Positions 14,306 to 22,793 of a stretch of 28,081 nt of DNA are shown here, one piece after another. The stretch covers positions 1 through 28,081 of the forward strand of contig DATKPE010000025.1 in NCBI GenBank assembly GCA_035524335.1. The letters are read 5' to 3'. A program made the position numbers and the translations under genes. Within the stretch, counting starts at the first letter, position 1. Every line of letters begins with the position of its first letter. Under the pieces are notes generated by a model. It was given only the letters and a program-made list of their open reading frames with translations, was not told the origin of the DNA and did not search any database. This DNA is from DATKPE01 sp035524335 (lineage in GTDB: Bacteria; Bacteroidota; Ignavibacteria; UBA10030; SZUA-254).

Positions 14306-17008
14306 TCAGAGCTTCCGCATCGTTTCAATGATCTTGAATGTCTCGATCGTGTCCCCGATCTTGATATCGTTGAAATTTTCGAGCGACAGACCGCATTCAA
14401 ATCCCTGTTCGACTTCACGGACATCGTCCTTGAACCGCTTCAGCGAGGCGAAGGTCCCTTCGAAGACCACGATGCCGTCGCGGACGAGCCGGACCCGGTT
14501 GTTCCGGGCAACCTTTCCATCCTGGACGTAACAGCCGGCGACCGTGCCGACCTTCGGCACCTTGAAGATGTTCCGGACCTCCAGGCTGGCCGTAATTTCC
14601 TCTTTCTTCTCGGGCGAGAGAAGGCCCTCGAGCGCCTTGCGGACGTCATCGATCGCGTCGTAGATGATGTTGTACAGACGGATATCGACGCTTTCCTGTT
14701 CCGCGAGCCGGCGGGCATTCAGATTGGGCCTCACATGGAATCCGATGATGAACGCCCCCGATGCGGCCGCCAGCAGGACGTCCGATTCGGTGATGGAACC
14801 GACCGCCCTGTGAATCACATTGATGCGGACTTCCGGATGAACGATTTTCATGAGAGAATCGGCGAGGGCGCCGACAGAGCCGTCGACATCGCCCTTGACG
14901 ATGACTTTCAGCTCCTTGACCTGCCCCTCCTGGATCTTCTTGGAGAGATCGTCGAGCGACAGGCTGTGGATGAGACGGAAATCCTGTTCGCGCTTGAGCT
15001 GTTGACGGTGGAGACTGATCTCCCGGGCGGACCGGTCGCTCTCGGCAACCACAAACGTGTCGCCTGCCTGCGGTACGCCGTCGAAACCGAGAATCTGCGC
15101 GGGAGTGGACGGCTTGGCCGATTCGATCTTCCGGCCCCGCTCGTCATACATTGCGCGGACCCGCCCGCTCTGAATACCGGCGATGAAGGCGTCCCCGATG
15201 GAAAGCGTCCCTTTCAGCACGAGAATGGTGGCGATGGTTCCCTTGCCCTTGTCGACCTGCGCTTCGATGACCGTACCCCGGGCAGGAATATGGGCATTCG
15301 CCTTCAGATCGAGAACCTCCGCCTCAAGCAGAATTTTTTCAAGAAGCAGATCGACGTTCCGGCCGGTCCGGGCGGACAACTCGACGCACTGGTATTTCCC
15401 GCCCCAGTCCTCGACCAGGACATTCCGTTCCGAAAGCTGCTGCCGTATCCGTTCCGGATTGGCGTCGGCCTTGTCCGTCTTGTTGATGGCGATGATGATC
15501 GGGACGTTCGCCGCCTGCGCGTGACTTATCGCTTCCACCGTCTGCGGCATGACGTTGTCGTCCGCCGCCACAACGAGAACCACGATATCTGTCAGCTGGG
15601 CGCCCCGGGCACGCATGGCCGTGAACGCCTCGTGACCCGGCGTGTCGAGAAAGGTGATATACTTGTTCCCGGTCACCTCGACCTGATACGCCCCGATATG
15701 CTGGGTGATGCCTCCCGCTTCGCCCGCCACGACATTGCTCTGGCGGATGTAATCGAGAAGCGAGGTCTTTCCGTGATCGACGTGGCCCATGATCGTCACG
15801 ATCGGCGGCCTCTGTTCGAGAAGGCTGACATCCTCGGGAACGGCTTCCTCCGCGGCCTCTTCGTCCGCTTCGGAGATGAACTTCACCTCGAACTTGAATT
15901 CGTCCGCAACGAGGGTGATGGTATCCCGGTCGAGTCTCTGGTTGATCGACACCATAAGGCCGAGCTCGATGCACTTCTTGATGACATCGGCGACGTTGAC
16001 TCCCATCATGTTCGCCAGTTCCGCCACGGAGACGAACTCCGTGACCCGGAGGATCGTTTCCTCTTTCTTCCTGTCTTCGAGGTCCTTCTGTTCCTGAAGG
16101 AGACGTTTCTCCTTCCGTTTTTTCTTGAAGTTGGTCTTCTGAACGGTGGCCGTGTCGTCCATTTCGGCCAGCGTCCGTTTGATCGCCTGATCGACCTCTT
16201 CCTGATCGACGCTCTGGTGTTTGAGTTTCTTCTTTTTCTTGCCCTTTTTACCGGCATCCTCGGTTTCCGGCTGGCCGACCGTCGGCTCAGTCCGGATGCG
16301 TTTCTTCTTTTTCTTCTTCTTCTTGGCCGCTTCCTCGGCCGACTCCGCTTTCGCTTTCTCGGCGGCCGCGCCGCCTTCGTGGCGGGCGGCGGCCCTGTTG
16401 ATTTCCTCGAGATCCACCTTCCCCCTGATCTTGAGACCCATCTTCGGGGTTCTCCGGGGAAGAAGAGTGCTCTCGGGCTGTTTCGCTTTGGGCTGTTCGG
16501 AAGGCGGAGCCTGTGCGGGCACAGCCGCATCCGCGGGCGGCGCGGCGGCCTCCAGGGAAGGTGTGGGAGGCTCGGCAGAAGGAGCCGTTTCACCGGCGGC
16601 TTCCCCGGAAACCGGCATCAGTTCTTCCTCCGCCGGGGGTGTCTGTGCCGGGGCTTCTGCGGGCGGGGCTGTTTCCGGCGCGGCTTCCGCGGGGACTGCT
16701 TCCTCCTCCCGGGCCTGCCGGTGAAGCGTTTTCGTCTTCGCTTCTTCCTGTGCGGCGGCGGTTTTCGCTTCCACCCTTTTTCGCGCATCGCGGATGGTCT
16801 GTATCTTTCGATGGTGCTTTTCCGCGACTTCCTTGTCTTTTTTGAAATGAGACAGGATATCCTGCATCATGGCGTCGTTGACGGCGCTCATGTGGCTCTT
16901 CACCGAATGACCCCGCTTCACGAGGTATTCGATCAGAGTCTCATGCGAGATATTGATCTCTTTCGCGACCTGATATATTTTCTTGCTGCTGGTTGTCCGC
17001 TCAGTCAT
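14306..17008 (-). CDS. infB: Translation initiation factor IF-2
   Basis: The 900-residue GTPase delivers initiator tRNA to the ribosome. An N-terminal IF2_N module (about residues 10-60) is followed by a long low-complexity linker (about 65-310) rich in Ala, Pro and Glu and then Lys, including eight consecutive lysines. A second IF2_N module is at about 320-375. The G domain starts near residue 400, with G1 GHVDHGKT (about 405-412), G3 DTPGHEAF (about 455), G4 NKTDK (about 507) and G5 SARTG. Domains II to IV follow to the C terminus. It starts 11 bases after the nusA stop, and rbfA follows after 13 bases. The extended linker is typical of long IF-2 forms. Confidence 0.97.
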   Translation of the reverse strand: MTERTTSSKKIYQVAKEINISHETLIEYLVKRGHSVKSHMSAVNDAMMQDILSHFKKDKEVAEKHHRKIQTIRDARKRVEAKTAAAQEEAKTKTLHRQAREEEAVPAEAAPETAPPAEAPAQTPPAEEELMPVSGEAAGETAPSAEPPTPSLEAAAPPADAAVPAQAPPSEQPKAKQPESTLLPRRTPKMGLKIRGKVDLEEINRAAARHEGGAAAEKAKAESAEEAAKKKKKKKKRIRTEPTVGQPETEDAGKKGKKKKKLKHQSVDQEEVDQAIKRTLAEMDDTATVQKTNFKKKRKEKRLLQEQKDLEDRKKEETILRVTEFVSVAELANMMGVNVADVIKKCIELGLMVSINQRLDRDTITLVADEFKFEVKFISEADEEAAEEAVPEDVSLLEQRPPIVTIMGHVDHGKTSLLDYIRQSNVVAGEAGGITQHIGAYQVEVTGNKYITFLDTPGHEAFTAMRARGAQLTDIVVLVVAADDNVMPQTVEAISHAQAANVPIIIAINKTDKADANPERIRQQLSERNVLVEDWGGKYQCVELSARTGRNVDLLLEKILLEAEVLDLKANAHIPARGTVIEAQVDKGKGTIATILVLKGTLSIGDAFIAGIQSGRVRAMYDERGRKIESAKPSTPAQILGFDGVPQAGDTFVVAESDRSAREISLHRQQLKREQDFRLIHSLSLDDLSKKIQEGQVKELKVIVKGDVDGSVGALADSLMKIVHPEVRINVIHRAVGSITESDVLLAAASGAFIIGFHVRPNLNARRLAEQESVDIRLYNIIYDAIDDVRKALEGLLSPEKKEEITASLEVRNIFKVPKVGTVAGCYVQDGKVARNNRVRLVRDGIVVFEGTFASLKRFKDDVREVEQGFECGLSLENFNDIKIGDTIETFKIIETMRKL

Positions 17009-17019
17009 GAAGATCGCTG

Positions 17020-18375
17020 TTATTCGGTTGTTGGTGCAGCTTCACCCTCAGTTTTCCCCTGCGCTTCGTTGCCGGGGGACGGTTCGTCTTCGGTTTCACC
17101 GGAGTCGTCTGTTTCTTCCTCATCGTCATTCTCCTCTTCCACATCGGCTTCCTCCAGTTCCCGCATCATCATCGATTTGATCTCGTCGACTTTCAGTTCG
17201 GTCAGGCCCTCGATTTCCAGAAGGCGCGAGGCAGGCGCATCGATGACCTTCCGGGCGGTGTCGTATCCTTCGTCGACCAGCCGTTCGAAGAGCGGTTCAC
17301 CGAGCTCTTCGCGGAATTCATCGAGGTCCATGTCATATTCCTCATCGACGCCCTCCTTCACCAGGTTGATTTCATAGCCGGTCAGCTTTGAGGCCAGGCG
17401 GATATTCTGCCCGTTCCGTCCGATCGCAAGGGATACCTGGTCCTTGTCGACATGTACGGATGCCGTTCGGGCCGATTCATCGATTTCGACCGATTTCAGT
17501 TTGGCCGGAGCGAGCGCCCGCTGAACCATCAGGGTCGGCTGATCGGAATAATTGATGACGTCGATGTTTTCATTGTTCAGTTCGCGCACGATCGCATGGA
17601 TTCTGACCCCCTTCATGCCGACACAGGCGCCGACAGCGTCGATGCGGTCATCATGGGATTCGACGGCGACCTTCGACCGTTCGCCGGCTTCACGCGCGAC
17701 GGATTTGATCTCGATAATGCCGTCGTAAATTTCGGGAATTTCAATCTCAAACAACTTGGCGAGGAACTGGGGATCGGAACGGGAAATAACTACCTGGGGA
17801 CCCGAGGAGCTCTTCCGGACCTCCTTCACAATCGCCCTGAGCGTTTCCCCCTTCCGGTACCTCTCCCGGGCGATCTGTTCGCTCTTCGGAAGAACGAGCT
17901 CGTTCCGGTTGTGGATGATGAGGATCTCCCCCTTCCGGACCTGATAAATTTCGCCGACAACGATTTCGCCGACCGTACTGCTGTACTCGTTGTAGATGAC
18001 CTCCTTCTCGACCTCCTTGATCCGCTGATTGAGGTTCTGCTTCGCGCTTACGATCAGCCGCCGGCCGAAGCTCTGCAGGTCGACCACTTCCACGAAATCA
18101 TCCCCCACCTCGAGCGGTTCATCGGTCTTTCCCCGCACGGTGGCGAGATCGATTTCGGTCGACGGGTCGTTCACCACGGCAACGATCTTCTTCTCGACAT
18201 AGATTTCGATATCGCCCTTATCCATATTGACCACGACATCGAACCGGGCCTCCTGGCCGTATTTTTTACGCACCATCATCGCGAACACATCCTCGATGAT
18301 GCCTGCGAGCATGTCTTTATCCATCCGTTTTTCCCGGACCATCTGGGAAAACGATTCAACAATCTCGTAATTCAT
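17020..18375 (-). CDS. nusA: Transcription termination/antitermination factor NusA
   Basis: The 451-residue protein binds RNA polymerase and modulates pausing, termination and antitermination. It shows the NusA N-terminal domain (about 1-125), an S1 domain (about 130-200, with GEIVVGEIYQVRKGEILI), and two KH domains (about 200-340) with DAVGACVGMKGVRIHAIVREL and SLAIGRNGQNIRLASKLTGY. A short helix-hairpin-helix-like stretch near residues 350-400 follows (ASRLLEIEGLTELKVDEI). The last 50 residues are extremely acidic and Ser/Thr/Pro-rich, probably disordered. It lies 48 bases after rimP and 11 bases before infB, matching the widely conserved rimP-nusA-infB order. Confidence 0.97.
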   Translation of the reverse strand: MNYEIVESFSQMVREKRMDKDMLAGIIEDVFAMMVRKKYGQEARFDVVVNMDKGDIEIYVEKKIVAVVNDPSTEIDLATVRGKTDEPLEVGDDFVEVVDLQSFGRRLIVSAKQNLNQRIKEVEKEVIYNEYSSTVGEIVVGEIYQVRKGEILIIHNRNELVLPKSEQIARERYRKGETLRAIVKEVRKSSSGPQVVISRSDPQFLAKLFEIEIPEIYDGIIEIKSVAREAGERSKVAVESHDDRIDAVGACVGMKGVRIHAIVRELNNENIDVINYSDQPTLMVQRALAPAKLKSVEIDESARTASVHVDKDQVSLAIGRNGQNIRLASKLTGYEINLVKEGVDEEYDMDLDEFREELGEPLFERLVDEGYDTARKVIDAPASRLLEIEGLTELKVDEIKSMMMRELEEADVEEENDDEEETDDSGETEDEPSPGNEAQGKTEGEAAPTTE

Positions 18376-18423
18376 TCCATCCTCATGGTTGCAATAATGA
18401 ACAAATTCCGTCTGCGGTTCCGC

Positions 18424-18876
18424 TCACCACGGAGTCCGGACGGTACATTCAAGAATATCGGCGATCCGGATCTCATGCCGTTTCGTTGTGCCCTCCTCGA
18501 GCACGATTTCCTCGCCCGACGCCTGCGCGAGCGTCCCTTCCAGGACGGCAGTTCCGCCGTCCGCGGTGACGATCACCTTCAGGCTCCTGCCCACATGCCG
18601 CGGGTACTGATACGGAAATCTGAGCGGCCGGTCGAGCCCCGGCGAGGAGACCACCAGCTGATAGCGGCCTTTCACAAGATCGATCCTGTCGAATTCCGCC
18701 GCGAGCTCGCGGCTGATGGCCGCGCACTGGTCTGTCGTCACACCGTCCGCCGTATCGACGAACAGTTCGAGCACCCGGTTTCCCTGATGACCCCGAGCGA
18801 CAACATCGATCAGAAACGCATTCAGCCGTTCGACAATCGGCCGGCTGACCGTCTCCACTTCAGACGCAAGCGACAT
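18424..18876 (-). CDS. rimP: Ribosome maturation factor RimP
   Basis: The 150-residue protein assists 30S subunit assembly. Family features are the VELFVDTADGVTTDQCAAISREL region (residues about 44-66), equivalent to the usual GVTLDDCxxVSREL motif, and YQLVVSSPGLDRPLRFP (about 81-97), the RimP SSPGLDRPL signature. Its length is normal for the family. The ATG at 18876 has an AAGGAT ribosome binding site about seven bases upstream. It is the first gene of the rimP-nusA-infB-rbfA-ribF-rpsO-pnp cluster. An inverted repeat and a candidate promoter lie immediately upstream. Confidence 0.95.
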   Translation of the reverse strand: MSLASEVETVSRPIVERLNAFLIDVVARGHQGNRVLELFVDTADGVTTDQCAAISRELAAEFDRIDLVKGRYQLVVSSPGLDRPLRFPYQYPRHVGRSLKVIVTADGGTAVLEGTLAQASGEEIVLEEGTTKRHEIRIADILECTVRTPW

Positions 18877-18892
18877 CAGGATCCTTCAAAAT

Positions 18893-18908
18893 CTGTGATT
18901 TATCACAG
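18893..18908. promoter_or_regulatory. Inverted repeat in the rimP control region, candidate operator
   Basis: CTGTGAT-TT-ATCACAG is a perfect inverted repeat with 7-bp arms and a two-base centre, 16 bases upstream of the rimP ATG. It covers the candidate -10 box of the rimP-proximal promoter. The half-site TGTGA resembles CRP/FNR-family sites, but with four rather than six central bases. In RNA it could instead form a 6-bp hairpin with a UAAA loop. Which regulator uses it, if any, cannot be told from the window. Confidence 0.5.
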
Positions 18909-18927
18909 TATTGAGCATATTTAACAA
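18899..18927 (-). promoter_or_regulatory. Candidate rimP-proximal promoter
   Basis: On the minus strand TTGTTA (18922-18927) and GATAAA (18899-18904) are separated by 17 bases, each matching consensus at four of six positions. Transcription would start near 18892, leaving a 16-base leader before rimP. It lies downstream of the hairpin terminator of the preceding operon, so it could drive the translation cluster alone. Confidence 0.4.
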
Positions 18928-18951
18928 AAAAAGTCCCTTCGGAGGGACTTT
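18926..18951 (-). terminator. Rho-independent terminator between the thioesterase gene and rimP
   Basis: A 9-bp stem AAAGTCCCT/AGGGACTTT with loop TCGG (18930-18951) is followed on the minus strand by seven T residues (18926-18932 complement). It lies about 60 bases after the thioesterase stop and should end the acyP-to-thioesterase operon. It could also act as a leader attenuator if transcription starts at the candidate promoter 18971-18999. Confidence 0.85.
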
Positions 18952-18970
18952 CTTTTGGTGAGGACGAATT

Positions 18971-18999
18971 AATATAAGAAGGTTATTCACCAATAGCAA
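18971..18999 (-). promoter_or_regulatory. Candidate promoter upstream of the hairpin in the rimP leader
   Basis: On the minus strand TTGCTA (18994-18999) and TATATT (18971-18976) are 17 bases apart, the same arrangement as the other good promoters in this window. The start would be near 18964, only about 13 bases before the hairpin. It may be fortuitous in an AT-rich gap, or it may make the hairpin a transcription attenuator. Confidence 0.35.
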
Positions 19000-19010
19000 G
19001 TAGCGGTGAC

Positions 19011-19472
19011 TCAGGCCGGTCCGCCCGGATCTCCCAGCGACAGATCCGCTCCTTCGAACCCGAGGATGATCTCCCGGAAGTATTCGGGGACTCTCATCGG
19101 ACGGTCGTCGCCGGGATTCAGCCAGACATGCCAGGCGAGGTTTTCTGCAAGAAGACGCCCTTCTTCCGCGAGTTCCAGGATCCCCTCGAACAGAAAACTG
19201 GAATTCCGGATCGCCGACAGGCGGGTCCGGACGATCATCGCATCATCGAACCGGGCCGGCGAGCGGTAGTTGATCTCGTTCCGCACAAGGACAACCTTGG
19301 CGCTGTGCTGGATCGTCTGCATGTCGAGCGCCACCCCGAGATGCCGGAGATACTCGATCCTCCCGGTCTCAAAATAATGGAGATAGTTCGCATTGTGAAC
19401 GATGCCCTGCCAGTCGACTTCGTAATTCCGGACCGTCAGGGGAATCTGAAATTTGAAGCGTTCCCGATCCAT
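19011..19472 (-). CDS. Acyl-CoA thioesterase, 4HBT hotdog-fold family
   Basis: With the ATG at 19472 the protein has 153 residues. It matches 4-hydroxybenzoyl-CoA/YbgC-like thioesterases, which hydrolyse acyl-CoA thioesters. The signature VRNYEVDWQGIVHNANYLHYF (residues 14-34) contains the catalytic Asp20 and the HNANY turn, followed by the long helix FETGRIEYLRHLG. The frame extends 17 codons further upstream, but those overlap the threonine aldolase gene. The chosen start lies four bases after that gene's stop and has GGTGA nearby as a possible ribosome binding site. The acyl substrate is unknown. It is the last gene of its operon and is followed by a hairpin terminator. Confidence 0.88.
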   Translation of the reverse strand: MDRERFKFQIPLTVRNYEVDWQGIVHNANYLHYFETGRIEYLRHLGVALDMQTIQHSAKVVLVRNEINYRSPARFDDAMIVRTRLSAIRNSSFLFEGILELAEEGRLLAENLAWHVWLNPGDDRPMRVPEYFREIILGFEGADLSLGDPGGPA

Positions 19473-19476
19473 GGCG

Positions 19477-20514
19477 TCACCGGGAAAAGATGCGAACAAT
19501 CCTGGCGGCTGCTTCCCGTACATCCTCCGCGGAGACGTCGAGGTGCGTCACGGCCCGGACCGAGCTTTCCCGCTCCGGCGTCATGAGAACTCCGGCTTCA
19601 CTGCAGAGATGCAGGACTTCGTCCCGGGATTTTCCGGTACCGGCAATATCGGTGATGACCATGTTGGTCTGGACCGACGGGAGATCGATCGCAAACCCTT
19701 TTATTGTTGCCAGTTCGGAGGCAAAATGCTTCGCGCTGGCGTGGTCCTCGGCGAGCCGAGCAATATTGTGGTCGAGAGCGTAGAGAGCGGCCGCGGCAAG
19801 GATACCCGCCTGCCGCATCCCTCCCCCGAATATTTTCCTGTACCGTCGAGCGGATTCCACCGACTGCCTGTCGCCGACGATCATCGAGCCGACCGGTGCG
19901 CCAAGTCCTTTCGAAAAACAGACGGAGAGGGTGTCGAACGGCTCGGCGAGTTCACGCAGAGACACCCCCGAGGCGACGGATGCGTTCCAGATTCTGGCCC
20001 CGTCACAGTGCATCTTCACCCCCCGCGACCGCATTGCGGCGGATATTTCCCTGATTCCGGCGATGGGAAGAACCGTCCCTCCCGATCTGCCATGGGTGTT
20101 CTCAAGACAGCAGAGCGATGTACGGGGCATGTAATAGAGCGCCGGACGGATCGCGCGGATAACATCCGCGACGGCGGGGAGTCCCCGAACGCCCCGGACG
20201 GTGCTGATCTGCAGGCCGGCCAGAAATGCCGGACCCGCCGTTTCATAGACCACGATGTGGGCGTCCTGTTCGGCGATGATTTCATCGCCGTGCTGTGTAT
20301 GCACCTTGAGACAGATCTCGTTCCCCATCGTGCCGCTCGGGACGAAGAGACCGGCCTCCTTGCCGAACATACCAGCCACCCGCTCCTGCAGGCGGTTCAC
20401 GGTCGGATCCTCGCCGAAAACGTCGTCGCCGACCTCCGCCCGGATCATGGCGTCGCGCATGGCCGGACCGGGCCGTGTTATGGTATCACTCCGCAGATCG
20501 ATTATTGCCGACAT
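19477..20514 (-). CDS. Low-specificity L-threonine aldolase
   Basis: The 345-residue PLP enzyme cleaves L-threonine (and allo-threonine) to glycine and acetaldehyde, giving an alternative glycine source. The N-terminal DLRSDTITRPGPAMRDAM and GDDVFGEDPTVNRLQ segments are characteristic of the family. The PLP-binding lysine is Lys202 in CFSKGLGAPVGS, and the cofactor aspartate is in MHCDGARIWNA. The ATG at 20514 lies inside the end of lnt (29-base overlap), so translation is probably coupled. The neighbouring lnt, ispF and thioesterase genes offer no obvious metabolic link. A related role, such as acting on other beta-hydroxy amino acids, is possible for this family. Confidence 0.93.
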   Translation of the reverse strand: MSAIIDLRSDTITRPGPAMRDAMIRAEVGDDVFGEDPTVNRLQERVAGMFGKEAGLFVPSGTMGNEICLKVHTQHGDEIIAEQDAHIVVYETAGPAFLAGLQISTVRGVRGLPAVADVIRAIRPALYYMPRTSLCCLENTHGRSGGTVLPIAGIREISAAMRSRGVKMHCDGARIWNASVASGVSLRELAEPFDTLSVCFSKGLGAPVGSMIVGDRQSVESARRYRKIFGGGMRQAGILAAAALYALDHNIARLAEDHASAKHFASELATIKGFAIDLPSVQTNMVITDIAGTGKSRDEVLHLCSEAGVLMTPERESSVRAVTHLDVSAEDVREAAARIVRIFSR

Positions 20515-22147
20515 ATGAGCTCCTTCTGTAAGAACGATAAGTCTGCTGCGCGAGCGCAGCTCCCGTGATGAAAACCGCCAGCATCAGAGACCACTCCGCG
20601 AACCAGTCGCCGTGCCGGGTATAAAACGACATCTCCCGGAGCGGAACGATTTCCCGGACGAGCGTCGCGGCGGTGTACATTCCGGTCGCGGAAATAGTCC
20701 GTCCCGCAGGATCGACGACCTCCGATATTCCGCCGTTCGCGCACTGCACAACCCACCGCCGGTTCTCGACGGCCCGGAGGATGGCAATACGGCTGTGCTG
20801 ATACGTTCCGGAGGTATTTCCCCACCAGCTGTCGTTCGTGATCACCGTGAGAAACTCCGCCCCTTTCCGGACGAATCCGGCGGTGAAGCCGGGGAACGCC
20901 GATTCATAGCAGATAAGATTCGAAAATCTGACCTCCCTTCCCTTCCGCGTCCGGAAGGTGAACAGCGTCGTGTCATGGCCGACCGACCATCCGCCCAGGC
21001 CGAAGTTCCAGCGGGCGGCATTCAGAAACGAGAGCGCGTCGGAGTACGGAACCCGTTCGGCGAACGGCGCCAGAACGATCTTGGCGTATTTCTGAATCGA
21101 ATCCTGCCCCGGGATCAGAAGCATCGAGCTGTTGTACGTCGACCTCTCCTCGCCGGTCGCGCCGGAAACGGCGGTTAACGGTATGCGCGCGCCGCCTCTC
21201 GAGAATTCCACATCGGCGATGCCGGTCAGAAGCGGGATCCTGATCGAATCGACGAGCCGGCGGAGTTCCGCGAGCTGTCCGGCATTCGATGGAAAGAGAA
21301 TATATGTCGGCACCGCTGTCTCGGGCCAGATCACCAGATCCGGACTGCCGGAGGCCGCTTTCCGCGTCATATCCTCCAGGACGGGGAGAAAGTGCGAAGG
21401 CGCTTCGAGCCATTTTTCAAACGGATCGATATTCGGCTGAACCGAAGCCACCGTCACGACATCTCCCCTTGCTCCGGCGGGCAGGCCGGCGAGAATCCCT
21501 TTTCCGATATATTCCGGGACGAAAACGATCGCCGCCAGGACGATCGCATAGAGGAGAACGCCTCCGGAAGGGGTCGATGGCCGCCGGGCCGACAGATGCC
21601 GCACCAAGAGAAAGCAGACGACATTCACCGTGACGACCCAGAACGAGACGCCGTACGCCCCCGTCGCCGACGCCATCTGGATCAGATTCAGGTCGTAGGT
21701 CTGGGAGTTCGCCAGCAGAAGCCAGGGAAATGCCATCTGACTGCTCGAATGACAGAATTCAAACGCGGTGAAAACGAGCGGAAAGGAGACGACTGCGGAG
21801 AGGAACCCGAAGGAATTCCGTATCCAGACGAACGGAAGAAGACTAAGGGTGAAGAACACCGGATGCGCGAGAAGGAGGAGCGCTCCCGCGGTCATAAGGT
21901 ACCCGTCGCGCATGTGGGTGAATCCGCCGGCCCAATAGAGGGTGATCAGGTTGAGGACGAAAAAGGTGAGATACCCCCAGCTGAGCGCGGCACGGAGGGG
22001 ACGGACCTGTTCGAGGAGAAAAAAGAGCGGGACAAAACCGATCAGGGCCGTGACGCCGACCGGAGAGGGCGGGTATGCGATTCCGAGGAGCACGCCGCCG
22101 GAAAGGGCAAGGAGGAGAAGATGCCGGGCCGATGGATCCTTATCCAT
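20486..22147 (-). CDS. lnt: Apolipoprotein N-acyltransferase
   Basis: The 553-residue inner-membrane enzyme adds the third acyl chain to the N-terminal cysteine of lipoproteins. The N-terminal half contains multiple hydrophobic helices; a nitrilase-like domain follows (about 235-500), then a final helix. The catalytic triad is visible: Glu276 in WPETAVPTY, Lys356 in YAKIVLAPFAERVPYSD and Cys413 in LICYESAFP, with spacing like the E. coli enzyme. The ATG at 22147 overlaps the PAP2 stop by eight bases; a GTG at 22156 is an alternative. Lnt implies triacylated lipoproteins, and therefore most likely an outer membrane. Confidence 0.94.
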   Translation of the reverse strand: MDKDPSARHLLLLALSGGVLLGIAYPPSPVGVTALIGFVPLFFLLEQVRPLRAALSWGYLTFFVLNLITLYWAGGFTHMRDGYLMTAGALLLLAHPVFFTLSLLPFVWIRNSFGFLSAVVSFPLVFTAFEFCHSSSQMAFPWLLLANSQTYDLNLIQMASATGAYGVSFWVVTVNVVCFLLVRHLSARRPSTPSGGVLLYAIVLAAIVFVPEYIGKGILAGLPAGARGDVVTVASVQPNIDPFEKWLEAPSHFLPVLEDMTRKAASGSPDLVIWPETAVPTYILFPSNAGQLAELRRLVDSIRIPLLTGIADVEFSRGGARIPLTAVSGATGEERSTYNSSMLLIPGQDSIQKYAKIVLAPFAERVPYSDALSFLNAARWNFGLGGWSVGHDTTLFTFRTRKGREVRFSNLICYESAFPGFTAGFVRKGAEFLTVITNDSWWGNTSGTYQHSRIAILRAVENRRWVVQCANGGISEVVDPAGRTISATGMYTAATLVREIVPLREMSFYTRHGDWFAEWSLMLAVFITGAALAQQTYRSYRRSSYVGNNRSAE

Positions 22148-22751
22148 GTTCCGCACCCGTATCTTTCCCGCGGCGGAAATGTCCGACAGCGGTCTCGATG
22201 GACCATCGGAAGAAAATCATGGTATAAGCGACGGCGTACCCTATGGCCGCCCCGCCGGCGATGTCTGAGGGATAGTGGACCCCGACCACGACGCGGGACA
22301 ACGCAACCGCCGAGGCAAACAGAATGAGGGGGAGTCTCCACCGCACGAAATAATGCGATACGAAGCCGGCAATGGCGAAGGCATTCACGGCGTGTGACGA
22401 GGGGAAGGAATAACCGCTTCCGCACGGAACAAGAAGGCGAACGGTGCCCGCCGCCGGGAGTCCGCCGATCTCATGGCAGGGCCGCGGCCGGGCAACCAGG
22501 TGCTTGATCAGAGTACTGCTGAACTGGTCGCTGAAGGTGACGACGGGAATGATGAGAAGGGCGACGATCCGCCCCTCCCTTCCACCGCGAAGAAACAGGA
22601 GAAGCCAGAGGAGAGCCAGGATCGCAATGCCGTACCAGGTCGAGGTCATTCCGCTGAAGAACGGCCCGAGGATATCGGTCACCGGGTTTGCGAGGCGGGA
22701 ATTGATGAAAAGATAGAGCTGCCGGTCGATCGCGTAGAGAAAATCAGTCAT
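22140..22751 (-). CDS. PAP2-family lipid phosphatase
   Basis: The 203-residue membrane protein has the three phosphatase motifs of the PAP2 superfamily: KHLVARPRP (Lys83-Pro91), PSSH with His120, and SRVVVGVHYPSD with Arg153, His159 and Asp163. Several hydrophobic helices surround them. Likely substrates are isoprenoid or phospholipid phosphates, such as undecaprenyl diphosphate or phosphatidylglycerol phosphate. Adjacency to ispF (isoprenoid synthesis) and lnt (envelope) makes undecaprenyl diphosphate recycling plausible but not proven. The ATG at 22751 is 42 bases after the ispF stop. Confidence 0.9.
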   Translation of the reverse strand: MTDFLYAIDRQLYLFINSRLANPVTDILGPFFSGMTSTWYGIAILALLWLLLFLRGGREGRIVALLIIPVVTFSDQFSSTLIKHLVARPRPCHEIGGLPAAGTVRLLVPCGSGYSFPSSHAVNAFAIAGFVSHYFVRWRLPLILFASAVALSRVVVGVHYPSDIAGGAAIGYAVAYTMIFFRWSIETAVGHFRRGKDTGAEHG

Positions 22752-22793
22752 GCGGTCCGATGGATGTTTCCGCCCGGGGCTGGAGAACGGGCA

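Noticed and set aside
14293..14424. A longer rbfA start at 14424
   Set aside because: The extra 44 codons lie within infB and do not match RbfA. The conserved N terminus begins at the ATG at 14292.
14189..17377. A 1062-codon open frame on the plus strand opposite infB and the nusA end
   Set aside because: It is antisense to two certain genes and consists of low-complexity Arg/Asp/Phe/Leu-rich peptide with no family resemblance. Long antisense frames are expected where codon third positions are GC-rich.
18893..18908. A canonical CRP site
   Set aside because: The half-sites match TGTGA/TCACA, but the spacer is four rather than six bases, so it is not called as a CRP site and is kept only as an unassigned inverted repeat.
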